From an uncultured Peptostreptococcaceae bacterium (GTDB taxonomy: Bacteria; Bacillota; Clostridia; Peptostreptococcales; Peptostreptococcaceae): DNA of 64,000 nt. This document shows, one piece after another, positions 45,616 through 55,063 of this stretch (within the stretch, counting starts at the first letter, position 1; every line of letters starts with the position of its first letter). A program made the translations under genes and the position numbers. The notes beneath the pieces were generated by a model. It made no database searches, was not told where the DNA came from, and saw only the letters and a program-made list of their open reading frames with translations. The stretch is from assembly GCA_947072565.1 (NCBI GenBank), contig CAMTIM010000022.1, positions 124,001-188,000 on the forward strand, read 5' to 3'.

Positions 45616-46451
45616 CCTGTCTTCACTTCTTTTATAAGTTGATTGTTGTTTGTATTATATATTTTAATTGAGTTTTTTTGAGTATCTGATACTAATAATA
45701 ATTTTTCATCTTTAGAAATCGCCAAGCCTTGAGGATTTCCTTCTACATTTATGCAACCTAAATAATTACCTGTATCATAATCTAAAATTTTGATATGTTT
45801 GTATCCTAAGTCTGCAACATATATTTTTTTTGCACTATAATTGAAACATACTTCAACTGGTAATAAAAAATCCTCTATTATACTAATTACTTTCATTTTC
45901 ATCTCATCTAAAACAACTAGCTTTCCGTCCAACGTAGAGGTATATATTTCCCTTTTTTTCTTATCTATTTTTACATGCCATGCTTTAAAGTCTGTATCTA
46001 TCTTCCTATCAATACATTTGCTAAGAGTATCTATACACACAATTGAGTTTATACAAGATACATATAACTTGTTTTCACTTTCATTAAAATCAAATCCATG
46101 AGGCATTTCATCTACACCAATCACTGCAATAGGATTTAGAGTATCTTGGTCTAATATATAGATACTGTTTGAATCCTCATTAGATATAAATAACTCTCCC
46201 CTACATAAACCAATTTGATTTAGATTTCCTCCTATCGATACGCTTTCTATTATGTTATTGGTAGTTATATCTAATACGTACAATATACCATCACTAGAAC
46301 TTGGTATATACATTAGATTTTTTTCTTTATCTATACAGAAATGATGCGGGTTTATGTTATCATCTAAATCTATTTGCTTTTCTACCTCAAATTTAGGATA
46401 ACTTAATACACTTATACTTTTAGATAAATAATTAGAAATATAGACTTTCAA
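45585..46451 (-). CDS. YncE-like beta-propeller protein
   Basis: 288 aa made of repeated ~40-residue beta-blades (for example NLMYIPSSSDGILYVLDITT, NKLYVSCINSIVCIDTLSKC, KKIYVADLGYKHIKILDYDT). Each has the YV(S/A)xxxxxxIxVxD pattern of YVTN/NHL-type propellers. There is no signal peptide, so it is probably cytoplasmic. The function is unknown; such proteins act as scaffolds or lactonase-like enzymes. Convergent with the DUF4364 gene with a 2-bp gap. Confidence 0.82.
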   Translation of the reverse strand: MKVYISNYLSKSISVLSYPKFEVEKQIDLDDNINPHHFCIDKEKNLMYIPSSSDGILYVLDITTNNIIESVSIGGNLNQIGLCRGELFISNEDSNSIYILDQDTLNPIAVIGVDEMPHGFDFNESENKLYVSCINSIVCIDTLSKCIDRKIDTDFKAWHVKIDKKKREIYTSTLDGKLVVLDEMKMKVISIIEDFLLPVEVCFNYSAKKIYVADLGYKHIKILDYDTGNYLGCINVEGNPQGLAISKDEKLLLVSDTQKNSIKIYNTNNNQLIKEVKTGKEPTTILCM

Positions 46452-46598
46452 ATTATAGCCTCCCCTCCTTAATACATATACTACAATAATATATTATTCT
46501 CTATGCTTGTATTATGACATCCTTTTAAGTATTGCAATGTTACATACATATTGGTATTATTAGATTAAAAATATTAAAGATTATTAGGAGTTTGTATT

Positions 46599-46844
46599 AT
46601 GAAGATAACATTTAAGCCAAGTGGAGTTTGTTGTAGAGAGATGATGTTTGAAGTTGATGATAATAATATTATAACTAGCGTTGATTTTGTTGGAGGATGT
46701 CCTGGTAACTTAATCGGTCTTAAGCATTTAGCTATAGGTCAAAACGCTCTTGAGGTAGCTGAAAAGTTAGCTAACATACGTTGTGGAGACAAGTCTACTT
46801 CTTGTCCTGATCAATTATCTAAGGCGATACGTAGCGCTTTATAA
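46599..46844 (+). CDS. TSCPD domain protein
   Basis: 81 aa. It contains the signature KSTSCPDQLSKAI near the C-terminus, plus SGVCCREMMFEVDDN and GGCPGNLIGLKHL, with four Cys besides the TSCPD one. The domain is also found at the C-terminus of some ribonucleotide reductases; stand-alone copies of about 80 aa are common in clostridia and of unknown function, perhaps metal-binding. RBS TTAGGAG. A strong terminator follows. Confidence 0.88.
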   Translation: MKITFKPSGVCCREMMFEVDDNNIITSVDFVGGCPGNLIGLKHLAIGQNALEVAEKLANIRCGDKSTSCPDQLSKAIRSAL

Positions 46845-46861
46845 GATAGCCCTACTATAAA

Positions 46862-46890
46862 TAAAAGGTGGTCAATGACCACCTTTTTTT
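46862..46890 (+). terminator. Terminator of TSCPD gene
   Basis: AAAGGTGGTC with complement (CAATG loop) followed by seven T. Confidence 0.93.
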
Positions 46891-46898
46891 GTATTTTT

Positions 46899-46929
46899 TC
46901 ACGTTATCGTGAGTTACACGTTATCGTGA
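46899..46929. repeat. Tandem TCACG-TTAT-CGTGA hairpins
   Basis: TCACGTTATCGTGA at 46899-46912 is followed by ACACGTTATCGTGA at 46916-46929, a 17-bp period. Both are short palindromes with TTAT loops. They resemble the TCACG...CGTGA hairpins at 35852 and 36445-36506 in architecture. They lie right after folC (minus strand). Confidence 0.7.
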
Positions 46930-46930
46930 A

Positions 46931-48232
46931 TTATAAGTATAACCTATTTATTAAAGTTCTAACTGTTCCTATCATATATAAAGACCCTGCACTTATTATT
47001 ATATCGTCTTCTTTAGAATTTTTAAGTGTATAGTCAACAGCGTCTTCTATATTTGGTTTTGCAACAATATTATCAACATACTTAGATATCTTTTCTTTTA
47101 AAGCTTCACAACTTATCGCTCTTGGATTGTCTGGAGTTGTAGTTATTACTTTATCAAAATGAGGCATAAGTATTTCAAGTACTCCATCTATATCTTTATC
47201 TTCTAACATTCCTATTAAAAGAGTAGCTTTTTTTCCATTGAAGTTTTTTTCTATTGATTTAGCTAAAGATCTTGCTCCATCTTCATTGTGAGCTCCATCT
47301 ATTATAAATATTGGGTTTTCCATTATTTTTTCTATTCTACCTGGCCATTTAGTATTTATAAGACCTTTTCTTATGCTTTCTTCGCTTATGTTTAACTTTT
47401 TAGTTTCTTTTAAGTAATTTATAGCACCTAAAGCTAACATAGAATTATTTATTTGATGATCTCCTATTAACTTAATTTCTAAGTTTTCGTATTTTTCATC
47501 AAATACAGTACAATCATAAGTTTGAGAATATATATCTGATTGCTTAACATTTATATCATCAAATTTCACTTCTATGTATTTAGCATTTTTTTCTCTACAT
47601 ATTTCTTTTATTACATCTTTAGCTTCATCACTTTGGTCGTAAACTATAGCTACTCCATTTTCTTTTATTATTCCACCTTTTTCATAAGCTATTTTCGCAA
47701 CACTATCTCCAAGTATTCCTACATGGTCTAAACTTATAGAAGCTATTACACTTACTTCTGATTTTTTTATTATATTTGTAGCATCATACCTACCACCTAA
47801 ACCAACCTCAAGGGCAACGTAATCAACTTCTTGCTCACAGTAATAATAAAGTGCCATAGCAGTAACTATTTCAAACTCAGTCGGATATGAGTATCCTTCG
47901 CTAACCATTGTTTCTATCTTTTCTTTTATTATATTAACTATTCTTGCTACATCTTCTTTGGGTATATTTTCTCCATTTACTCTTATTCGCTCTGTAAAAG
48001 TTTCTAAAAATGGAGATGTATATAAACCTACTTTGTATCCAGACTCTTTTAATATACTAGTTATAAATGAACATGTTGACCCTTTTCCATTAGTTCCTGC
48101 CACATGTATTATATTTAATTTATCTTGCGGATTTCCTAAAAGTTCTAATAATTTAGTTATATTATCTAATCCTAATCTAACACCAAATTTATGAGTCTCA
48201 TCTATGTAGTGTAGTGCTTCTTGGTAATTCAT
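46931..48232 (-). CDS. folC: Folylpolyglutamate synthase / dihydrofolate synthase
   Basis: 433 aa. P-loop HVAGTNGKGSTCSFI (near residues 42-56), GLYTSPFLETFTERI, VALEVGLGGRYDATN, SLDHVGILGDS, WPGRIEKI and DGAHNEDGARSLA. It adds glutamates to folates, possibly also making dihydrofolate. Family length about 430. It stands alone on the minus strand. Short hairpin repeats lie at its 3' end. Confidence 0.96.
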   Translation of the reverse strand: MNYQEALHYIDETHKFGVRLGLDNITKLLELLGNPQDKLNIIHVAGTNGKGSTCSFITSILKESGYKVGLYTSPFLETFTERIRVNGENIPKEDVARIVNIIKEKIETMVSEGYSYPTEFEIVTAMALYYYCEQEVDYVALEVGLGGRYDATNIIKKSEVSVIASISLDHVGILGDSVAKIAYEKGGIIKENGVAIVYDQSDEAKDVIKEICREKNAKYIEVKFDDINVKQSDIYSQTYDCTVFDEKYENLEIKLIGDHQINNSMLALGAINYLKETKKLNISEESIRKGLINTKWPGRIEKIMENPIFIIDGAHNEDGARSLAKSIEKNFNGKKATLLIGMLEDKDIDGVLEILMPHFDKVITTTPDNPRAISCEALKEKISKYVDNIVAKPNIEDAVDYTLKNSKEDDIIISAGSLYMIGTVRTLINRLYL

Positions 48233-48358
48233 ATCTCTGCTTCCCCCTTAGTCGTTTTGCTTTAATTATATATATTAAAATCGACCTATAAATACAATAT
48301 AGGACAATTTCATTGTCTACTTTCATTATAGTATATTTTTATATCAAAAATGAACAAA

Positions 48359-48400
48359 AAAATAAAGCTATGCCAATTTATATTATATTGGCACAACTTA
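48359..48400 (-). terminator. Terminator of second ABC exporter operon
   Basis: TGCCAAT and ATTGGCA around a short AT loop, extended by AAGCTA/CAACTT pairing, then TTTATTTTTTT on the minus strand. Confidence 0.75.
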
Positions 48401-48406
48401 TATTTA

Positions 48407-49090
48407 TTATATATTGGTATTATTTTCTACAGTTCCTATAGTTCCATCAACTATAGATATTACTTTATCTGCTTTTTGTGCTACTTTTTCATTATGTGTT
48501 ATCATTATTAACGTTTGATTAAACTTCTTTATTGATAACTTTAGTAAATTCATAACCTCTTCTGTTGTTTTAGTATCTAAGTTCCCTGTTGGCTCATCTG
48601 CTAATATTATAGCTGGTTTGGCTGATAATGCACGACCGATAGCCACACGTTGCTGTTGCCCTCCTGATAGCTGATTTGGCATATGTGACTGTCTATCTGT
48701 AAGTCCTAATAATTCTATAAGCTCATCTATATATTCTTTGTCTACTTTTACTTTGTCTAACTTTAGAGGTAGTTCTATATTATCTCTTACGTTTAGTACT
48801 GGTATAAGGTTGTATTGTTGAAATACAAATCCAATTTTCTTTCTTCTGTATTCTGCTAATTTTTTATCATTTAAACAACATATATCTTGACCATCAATTT
48901 TTATAGTTCCACAACTTGGTCTTTCAAGACCTCCTATTAAGTGAAGTAATGTACTTTTTCCCGAACCACTTGGACCTATTATTGCTACAAATTCCCCTTT
49001 GTTAACTTTTAAATTTGTATTTTTTAGTGCGTTTACAATTGTTTCTTTTTTTCCATATATTTTACCTAAATTAATAGTTTCAAGTATCAT
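48407..49090 (-). CDS. ABC transporter ATP-binding protein (MacB/LolD type)
   Basis: 227 aa. Walker A GPSGSGKS (near 39-46), signature LSGGQQQR, Walker [13 protein letters not shown] and MITHNE. Same class as the ATPase at 430-1104. It lies 10 bp after the large FtsX permease gene and forms one exporter with it. A dedicated two-component system (51881-53585) is divergent from the operon, the usual layout for peptide-antibiotic sensing/resistance or lantibiotic-type exporters. Confidence 0.93.
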   Translation of the reverse strand: MILETINLGKIYGKKETIVNALKNTNLKVNKGEFVAIIGPSGSGKSTLLHLIGGLERPSCGTIKIDGQDICCLNDKKLAEYRRKKIGFVFQQYNLIPVLNVRDNIELPLKLDKVKVDKEYIDELIELLGLTDRQSHMPNQLSGGQQQRVAIGRALSAKPAIILADEPTGNLDTKTTEEVMNLLKLSIKKFNQTLIMITHNEKVAQKADKVISIVDGTIGTVENNTNI

Positions 49091-49100
49091 AATAATCCCT

Positions 49101-51671
49101 CTATTCTATAATATTTATAGCTTCAACTATATTACTTTCTTTTATTTTTCTTGCTGGGAAGTATGTTGCAAGTAGCCCTATGATTATGTTTATAGCTACC
49201 ACCCCTAGATAAACTTTATAATTTATTTTAAATTCCATGCCATATCCTGCAAATCCATAAGTTTCATACATTCTAATTTGTAATAAAACACCACATATTA
49301 CAACTATTGCACTTGATATTATTCCATATAATAAGCCTTCATAGACTATCATATTTTTAAATTCCTTATCACATATACCAACTGCTCTAAGCATTCCAAA
49401 TTCACTAGTTCTTGAAGTTAAGTTGTAACTTACATTATTTATTATATTAAATGCACTTATTACAAATAAAACTGCAATTATCCCATAATTATAAATTTTT
49501 TCTTTTTCAATCATTTTATCATTAGTTTCTTTATCTTTTACCATATCCGTAGTTATTGTTCCTGGAACCTTACTTCCTATTTTCCCTAATTCTTTATTTA
49601 TAACTTTACGGTCTGCACCTTTTTTTGCATTTGCATAAACAACATCGTAATTATTTTCACCCATTATTTTTTCTAAGTAATTATTACTTGTTATAACATC
49701 TATTCCATCACTTGCAGAGTACATCTGATCATCTGCAAAAGGATAATTAACTATTGCTCCAACCTTAAATTCATATTCTTCATATTCATAATTATCTTTT
49801 GCTTTCCAATAAGCTTCTATATCCTCTATTTTATTTTTAGGGTATTTTACCTTAACGGTATCGCCTACCTTGATATTAGCAAGTGGTTTTCCTCCACCCA
49901 CTACTGTATCTCGCATACCGTAAAATGTCTCCTCTATATATGGCATATATATTACAGCTAAGTTTTCTTTTTTCATTTTTTCTATATTTATCTCTCCGCT
50001 TACTAAATAATCATTTAATGAATTTAGCATTTCATCATTAAATCCTTTTAACTTTTGCTTTAATAAATATCCACCATTTTCTTTATCTTTTGCTAACAAT
50101 CCATTTAAGACAGCTTCTGTGTATCCACCTTTATTTGTTTGCTCAATATATTTCATATCTAATATATCATTTTTAGCTATAGGCATTCTTGTATACATAA
50201 CCCTTGCTGTTTTAACTTCGTTGATTCCATCTACTTTTTTTATTTTGTCTATATCACTGTCTCTAAGCCCACCTTGTTCGCCATTTGAGCCATTTACTTG
50301 TAGTACAAAATCTCCATTCATATATGTTCGTCTATTTATATCTTCATGCATAGCCTCTGAACGAGTGTATGCATAGTTACTTTTTATAATCATTATCCCC
50401 CCTATACTCATAGATAACATAATCATTATAAATCCTGTTTTATTTCTGAATATATTTTTCATAGATATAGATTTGGATACAGATATCTTTTTACTTAATG
50501 TTGTTATTAAGAAATTACTTTTCTTTATTTTTTTATCTGAACCAAAGTTTCTCTTTATAGCTTCTACTGGTGAAATTTTTCTTATTTTTATGTAAGTTAA
50601 TATACTTATAATAAATATTACAACTAGTGTACATGCTATTGATAGTAAAATAACATTAACAGGTATAACAAAAGGAGTCTCTTTTATATTTCCTTCAAAC
50701 TGCACATTTCCTGCTAATTTATTAAATATTTGTGCTCCTCCCATACCAGCAACTATTCCAATTGGCATTGACACAAAACTAAGTATTAAAAGTTCTTTTA
50801 ACATAAGCACGAATACATTAAAATTAGTAGATCCAATTGCTCTTAATAACCCATATTCTCTTATTCTTTGATAAACAGATATAGTGTATATACTATATAT
50901 TACAAGTCCTGAGAATAAACTCATTGCCATGGCTGTATTTTTACTTTGACTATCTAATCCCCCATTTGCTTCTACAGACTCTACAAGCATAGAATTTACT
51001 CCCACTTGTTCTTTTTTATCTAATTTAGCATCTTTAATTATAGAATTTATATTTGCTCTTATTTCGCTACCTTCATTAAATTCCACATATGCATCAATTT
51101 TATCAGTCTTAGCTTCATCTAAACCTAAAAATATCTCACATCTTCCAACACTTTTGTCTTTGTATCTGTCTTTAAGTATTCCTACTACTTTAAAAGTTTC
51201 AGGTTTATCTTTTTTATATAATTTAAATGTTAATTCTTGATTTAAATTTGGTTCTAGACCCATACTATTTAGTATCCAAGCTTCTACAACGACCTCATTA
51301 TTGCCTTTTGGGAATCTTCCCTTTATAATTTCAGAATCATTTTCTAAATAGCTTTCACTTGCATGATTTATATTTATTGGTATTTTTTCGCCTAAATCAG
51401 TAGATGCATAATATGACATTAACCCCAAGTCTTTTATGTCATTTGATCCTTTAACTATTTCTAATTGTTCTTTATTTATATCCTTAAAATGTACATGATA
51501 AGCCCCAGTTTCTCTTTTCATTCTATCTAAATCTGCTTGTTGTGCACTTCTTGACAAAGTCCCTACCCCTACTATAAGTGCTGTACCAAGTATAATACTA
51601 AGTATTATTGCTAATGACCTTGCTTTGTAGCTTTTTATATATTTCAAAACAATACTTAAATCATTCCCCAT
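49101..51671 (-). CDS. FtsX-type ABC transporter permease with two permease modules
   Basis: 856 aa from ATG 51669-51671 (AGGAAG at 8 nt); a GTG 9 bp upstream is too close to the RBS. The layout is a TM near 20-40, a MacB-like extracellular domain (about 50-230), three TMs (about 250-360), another TM near 410, a second large extracellular domain (about 440-700), and three TMs (about 725-850). Conserved FtsX blocks such as REYGLLRAIGSTNFNVF and SEFGMLRAVGICDKEFK precede the TM bundles. It works with the ATPase 10 bp downstream. Substrate unknown. Confidence 0.92.
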   Translation of the reverse strand: MGNDLSIVLKYIKSYKARSLAIILSIILGTALIVGVGTLSRSAQQADLDRMKRETGAYHVHFKDINKEQLEIVKGSNDIKDLGLMSYYASTDLGEKIPININHASESYLENDSEIIKGRFPKGNNEVVVEAWILNSMGLEPNLNQELTFKLYKKDKPETFKVVGILKDRYKDKSVGRCEIFLGLDEAKTDKIDAYVEFNEGSEIRANINSIIKDAKLDKKEQVGVNSMLVESVEANGGLDSQSKNTAMAMSLFSGLVIYSIYTISVYQRIREYGLLRAIGSTNFNVFVLMLKELLILSFVSMPIGIVAGMGGAQIFNKLAGNVQFEGNIKETPFVIPVNVILLSIACTLVVIFIISILTYIKIRKISPVEAIKRNFGSDKKIKKSNFLITTLSKKISVSKSISMKNIFRNKTGFIMIMLSMSIGGIMIIKSNYAYTRSEAMHEDINRRTYMNGDFVLQVNGSNGEQGGLRDSDIDKIKKVDGINEVKTARVMYTRMPIAKNDILDMKYIEQTNKGGYTEAVLNGLLAKDKENGGYLLKQKLKGFNDEMLNSLNDYLVSGEINIEKMKKENLAVIYMPYIEETFYGMRDTVVGGGKPLANIKVGDTVKVKYPKNKIEDIEAYWKAKDNYEYEEYEFKVGAIVNYPFADDQMYSASDGIDVITSNNYLEKIMGENNYDVVYANAKKGADRKVINKELGKIGSKVPGTITTDMVKDKETNDKMIEKEKIYNYGIIAVLFVISAFNIINNVSYNLTSRTSEFGMLRAVGICDKEFKNMIVYEGLLYGIISSAIVVICGVLLQIRMYETYGFAGYGMEFKINYKVYLGVVAINIIIGLLATYFPARKIKESNIVEAINIIE

Positions 51672-51778
51672 ATTTACCACTTCCTTCCTCTTGAATAATT
51701 AAATTATATCTTCATTTAAAAAATGTATCAAATTGCTTTATTTCAAATATTTACCACTTATTTGTACAATTTTCTATA

Positions 51779-51822
51779 TCTATTTTCAAGTTTAAATAGC
51801 TTACTTGTCTATTTTCAAGTTT
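51779..51822. promoter_or_regulatory. Direct-repeat regulator site in the divergent promoter region
   Basis: The 15-mer TCTATTTTCAAGTTT occurs exactly at 51779-51793 and 51808-51822 (29-bp period). The downstream copy touches the -35 of the kinase promoter. It is the best candidate binding site for the LytTR regulator encoded at 52848-53585, controlling the divergent exporter operon and/or itself. Confidence 0.6.
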
Positions 51823-51849
51823 CACATATTTTTTTATCAATGTTATAAT
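51821..51849 (+). promoter_or_regulatory. Promoter of the kinase/regulator operon
   Basis: TTCACA (51821-51826), 17-bp spacer, TATAAT (51844-51849), about 32 bp before the ATG at 51881. Confidence 0.75.
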
Positions 51850-51880
51850 TATTGTATAAATTAAAAATCAGGGGTGAATT

Positions 51881-52813
51881 ATGGATATTATTTTTATATT
51901 TCCTATGGGGGTGCTTACTTTATTTATAGGTAGCAATATTATTTTAAGCAAATATAAATTTTATAAAGACTGGTCGTTATTCAAAAGAGGGTTATATACA
52001 CTTTGCATATCTGCACTTATTTTTTGTTTATTTATATACATATTGCAATACATATCAATAAAACTAAGAGATGATTTGTTAATAAAAGGTTTGATAAGTA
52101 CAGCTTTATCTTTTGTTTTAATATGTTTTTGTATTTATACAGGTTTTCAATTTATAAAGACAATTAATGAAAATGAAAAAAAAGAATTTGAATTAGATAA
52201 CCTAAATAAAAAAATAGAACACAAAAACAGTATAATTTCTAAGCTTAGAAGTCAAAAACACGATTATCTTAAGCACCTTCAAGTTGTATCTTCTTTACTT
52301 AATACGAATTTGCCACAAGATGCAAAAAATTATATTACTAATATTGCAAATAGTTTTAGGTCTAAGACTTCAAGGTATGGAAAAGTTTCTTATCTTGATG
52401 CTATATGTGCAGCTAAATATGAAGATTGTTTGTTAAGAGGTATTTCTTTTGATACTTACATTCAAGATTTTATAGACAATTTATTAATTGAACCTAATGA
52501 AATGTCTTCAGTATTATTAAACATAATAGATAATGCCATAGATGCCCTATCTTCAGTATATAAAGAAAGCAAATATATAAAGCTTTCTATTTATGAAGAT
52601 GAATTTCAATATATTATATCTATTGTAAACAATGGTCCTATGATTTACGATACACAAAGAATTTTTTTAGAAGGTCATTCTTCTAAAACTGGTGAAAATC
52701 GAGGTTACGGTTTATATGCTGTAAAACAAATTTTAGACAAATACGGTTATCATATATTTGTTGATAGCGATGAGTTTTTGACTGAATTTACTATACTTAT
52801 TCCTAAGTATTAA
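51881..52813 (+). CDS. Sensor histidine kinase (AgrC/GHKL type)
   Basis: 310 aa. Three membrane helices in the first ~95 residues (about 3-22, 40-60, 68-92). The His box KLRSQKHDYLKHLQVVSSLL lies near residues 120-140, and the GHKL ATPase has LLNIIDNAIDAL and ENRGYGLYAVKQIL. It has fewer membrane helices than AgrC, so it may sense its ligand in the membrane or through the exporter. RBS AGGGGTG. Forms an operon with the response regulator 34 bp downstream and is divergent from the FtsX exporter. Confidence 0.9.
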   Translation: MDIIFIFPMGVLTLFIGSNIILSKYKFYKDWSLFKRGLYTLCISALIFCLFIYILQYISIKLRDDLLIKGLISTALSFVLICFCIYTGFQFIKTINENEKKEFELDNLNKKIEHKNSIISKLRSQKHDYLKHLQVVSSLLNTNLPQDAKNYITNIANSFRSKTSRYGKVSYLDAICAAKYEDCLLRGISFDTYIQDFIDNLLIEPNEMSSVLLNIIDNAIDALSSVYKESKYIKLSIYEDEFQYIISIVNNGPMIYDTQRIFLEGHSSKTGENRGYGLYAVKQILDKYGYHIFVDSDEFLTEFTILIPKY

Positions 52814-52847
52814 TAAGTTTAATTATATATCTGATGGGAGATTTTAT

Positions 52848-53585
52848 ATGATAAAAGTTTTGATTTGTGATGATGATAAAGCAGTTAGAAATGAAGTTGA
52901 GTGCATTGTTAAAGAACTAGATTGCGTAGATTATGTCAAAAAGGTTGAAAATGGAATTGAGGCAATAGAGTTTATAAAAAACGAAAAAATAGATTTATTG
53001 ATAATTGATATTGATATGCCTTATAAAAATGGTATTGATAGCGCTAAGGAGATAGTTTCTATTGATAAAGATGTTCATGTTATATTTATTACAGGGTTTG
53101 CTGATTATAGCTTAGAAAGTTTTAAGGTTCATCCTGTTGATTTTATAGTTAAACCTTTCACCAAAGAAAAAATTATAGAGTCAATTAATATAGCTATAGA
53201 CCGTATAAACTCTCATAAGTTATCTAATAAAGTATTTATAGAGGATACTCTTTTTACTTATAAAATTAGAAAACAAGTTCATATGATTAATTTTGATGAT
53301 ATTGTCATGTTTGAGAAAAAAGCCAGAGCTGTAAATCTTCATACAAAAGACCATGATATAGTAAATTTTTATGAAAATTTTGATGACTTAGAAATGAGAT
53401 TACCACCTAACTTTTTTAGAAGTCATAAGCAGTTTATTGTTAATCTAAGACTTATTCATAAGGTAATCCCAATTAATAAATCATCGTTAGAAATTAGATT
53501 TATTAATTTTCAAGAGAATGCTTTGCTAAACAAAGTTTTTGAAAAAGATTTTTTATATAGATTTTATAGAACTAAAATATTTTAA
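52848..53585 (+). CDS. LytTR-family response regulator
   Basis: 245 aa. Receiver domain with D8/D9/D10 and phospho-acceptor D54 (LLIIDIDMPYKNG), conserved Lys in IVKPFTKEKI. The LytTR DNA-binding domain spans about 135-240 (MINFDDIVMFEKKARAVNLH, FFRSHKQFIVNLRLI). RBS GGGAGA. Presumed to act on the exact 15-bp direct repeats at 51779-51822 in the divergent promoter region. Confidence 0.93.
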   Translation: MIKVLICDDDKAVRNEVECIVKELDCVDYVKKVENGIEAIEFIKNEKIDLLIIDIDMPYKNGIDSAKEIVSIDKDVHVIFITGFADYSLESFKVHPVDFIVKPFTKEKIIESINIAIDRINSHKLSNKVFIEDTLFTYKIRKQVHMINFDDIVMFEKKARAVNLHTKDHDIVNFYENFDDLEMRLPPNFFRSHKQFIVNLRLIHKVIPINKSSLEIRFINFQENALLNKVFEKDFLYRFYRTKIF

Positions 53586-53595
53586 ACATAAAATT

Positions 53596-53622
53596 AAAGG
53601 CTAGGATTTATCCTAGCCTTTA
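53596..53622. terminator. Bidirectional terminator
   Basis: AAAGGCTAGGA and TCCTAGCCTTT around TTTA, with T-tracts outside. It lies between the convergent regulator and transporter genes. Confidence 0.92.
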
Positions 53623-53659
53623 TCTTTTACAAATCATATAATTTAATTACCCTTGATAT

Positions 53660-55036
53660 TTACTTAGCAATTTCTACTGAGTCCTCTTCCTCAACAAGAG
53701 TACTTAACTTCTTATCAAATACAAACAATAGTGCTGCTGCAACAAATAAGATTACCGGGATTATACTGTAAACTTTAATCATATCAAACTGAAGAGTAAA
53801 GTTATAAATATACCCATACCCAAGACCCGCTATGAAAGTAGCAACTGTCCATACTCCCATAAGAACACCTAGTGCTCTTTTAGGTGCATACTTGCTTACG
53901 AAAGAATTTCCAAGTGGTGAGAATAACATCTCTCCTAAACTAAGAAGAACTCCAAATGCAATTATCCAAACAATACTAGTTTTAACTGTATCTGCAGCCC
54001 CAACACCCCTTGCTATTTCTGCTCCAACAAGAGTTAAAAATGCAAGTCCTAAGAATATTAATCCAAGGCCTGTCTTTTTAAATAAACTCATATCTCCTTT
54101 AGGTCTCTTAGAAAGTTTAAGCCATAATGCAGCAAGAACCGGTCCTAAAACTATGCACACAAGTGAATTTAATGAATCAAACCAAGCAAGAGGAACATTG
54201 TATCCTCCAACATTCATGTCTACAAATACTGCGCCATAATCATAAACTGCAAGATAAGTTAAGTACCAAAATACCCAAAATACTACAGAGAATACTGATA
54301 TAAGTATAATAGCCCAAACTTTTTTCTTTTCACTACGTGTAAGACGCTTATGTTTTGTTTTTTCAACCTTCTCAGCAACTATGCCTTCTTTAAATGGTCT
54401 CTTTCCTGCATCTCCAAGGAATCTCCATCCAAATACAAACCATACTGCACCTATTACACAAAGAATTGCTGCAATAAGGAAACATTGAGAAAAACCAAGT
54501 ACCCCATTTTTTGCAAATGTTTTAAGATAAAGTACTCCAACTGCTGTAGTTCCTATGAAAGCTCCTGCATTAACAAAAGAATACTGTACTGAAAATGCTG
54601 AATCTAAGTCCTCTTGATTATCAAAAAGCTGACCATTTACAGCAGAAACATTGCCTTTAAAGAATGCAGTTCCAACTACAACTAAAAATATCATTAGATT
54701 TACCATTGATGCTGAATCCGCAATTGACCCAACATAGTATCCAGCTCCCATAATTAACATACCTATAGGTATAGTATATCTAGCACCAATCCATCTATCT
54801 GATATCCACCCCCCAATTATAGGTGAAAGATATGTCCATGCAACAAGGTTCGACTGCATTATTGCAGCTTGCCCCTTCTCTATTCCAAGACCACCAGTAA
54901 TCATAGATGCAGTCAAGAACATGTAGATTAGATACTTTGAAGAATAATATGCAGCTCTTTCAAATGAAAAAGTTGTTGAGCATATATAAAACCCTAATGG
55001 GAACTTATTTTTCTTTTTTAATGATGTTGTGCTCAT
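53660..55036 (-). CDS. POT/PTR2-family oligopeptide transporter
   Basis: 458 aa, about 14 hydrophobic helices. PTR2-type features: FPLGFYICSTTFSFERAAYY, YLSPIIGGWISDRWIGARYT, VGTAFFKGNVSAVNGQLFD and a late GEMLFSPLGNSFVSKYAP. The ExxERFxYY proton-coupling motif is only partly kept: ER and YY are present but the first Glu and the Phe are replaced. It imports di/tripeptides in this family; coupling may differ here. Its neighbour 27 bp upstream is an Xaa-Pro aminopeptidase, so together they look like a peptide-use pair. Confidence 0.88.
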   Translation of the reverse strand: MSTTSLKKKNKFPLGFYICSTTFSFERAAYYSSKYLIYMFLTASMITGGLGIEKGQAAIMQSNLVAWTYLSPIIGGWISDRWIGARYTIPIGMLIMGAGYYVGSIADSASMVNLMIFLVVVGTAFFKGNVSAVNGQLFDNQEDLDSAFSVQYSFVNAGAFIGTTAVGVLYLKTFAKNGVLGFSQCFLIAAILCVIGAVWFVFGWRFLGDAGKRPFKEGIVAEKVEKTKHKRLTRSEKKKVWAIILISVFSVVFWVFWYLTYLAVYDYGAVFVDMNVGGYNVPLAWFDSLNSLVCIVLGPVLAALWLKLSKRPKGDMSLFKKTGLGLIFLGLAFLTLVGAEIARGVGAADTVKTSIVWIIAFGVLLSLGEMLFSPLGNSFVSKYAPKRALGVLMGVWTVATFIAGLGYGYIYNFTLQFDMIKVYSIIPVILFVAAALLFVFDKKLSTLVEEEDSVEIAK

Positions 55037-55063
55037 AAATTTAATCTCCTTTATATTGTATTT

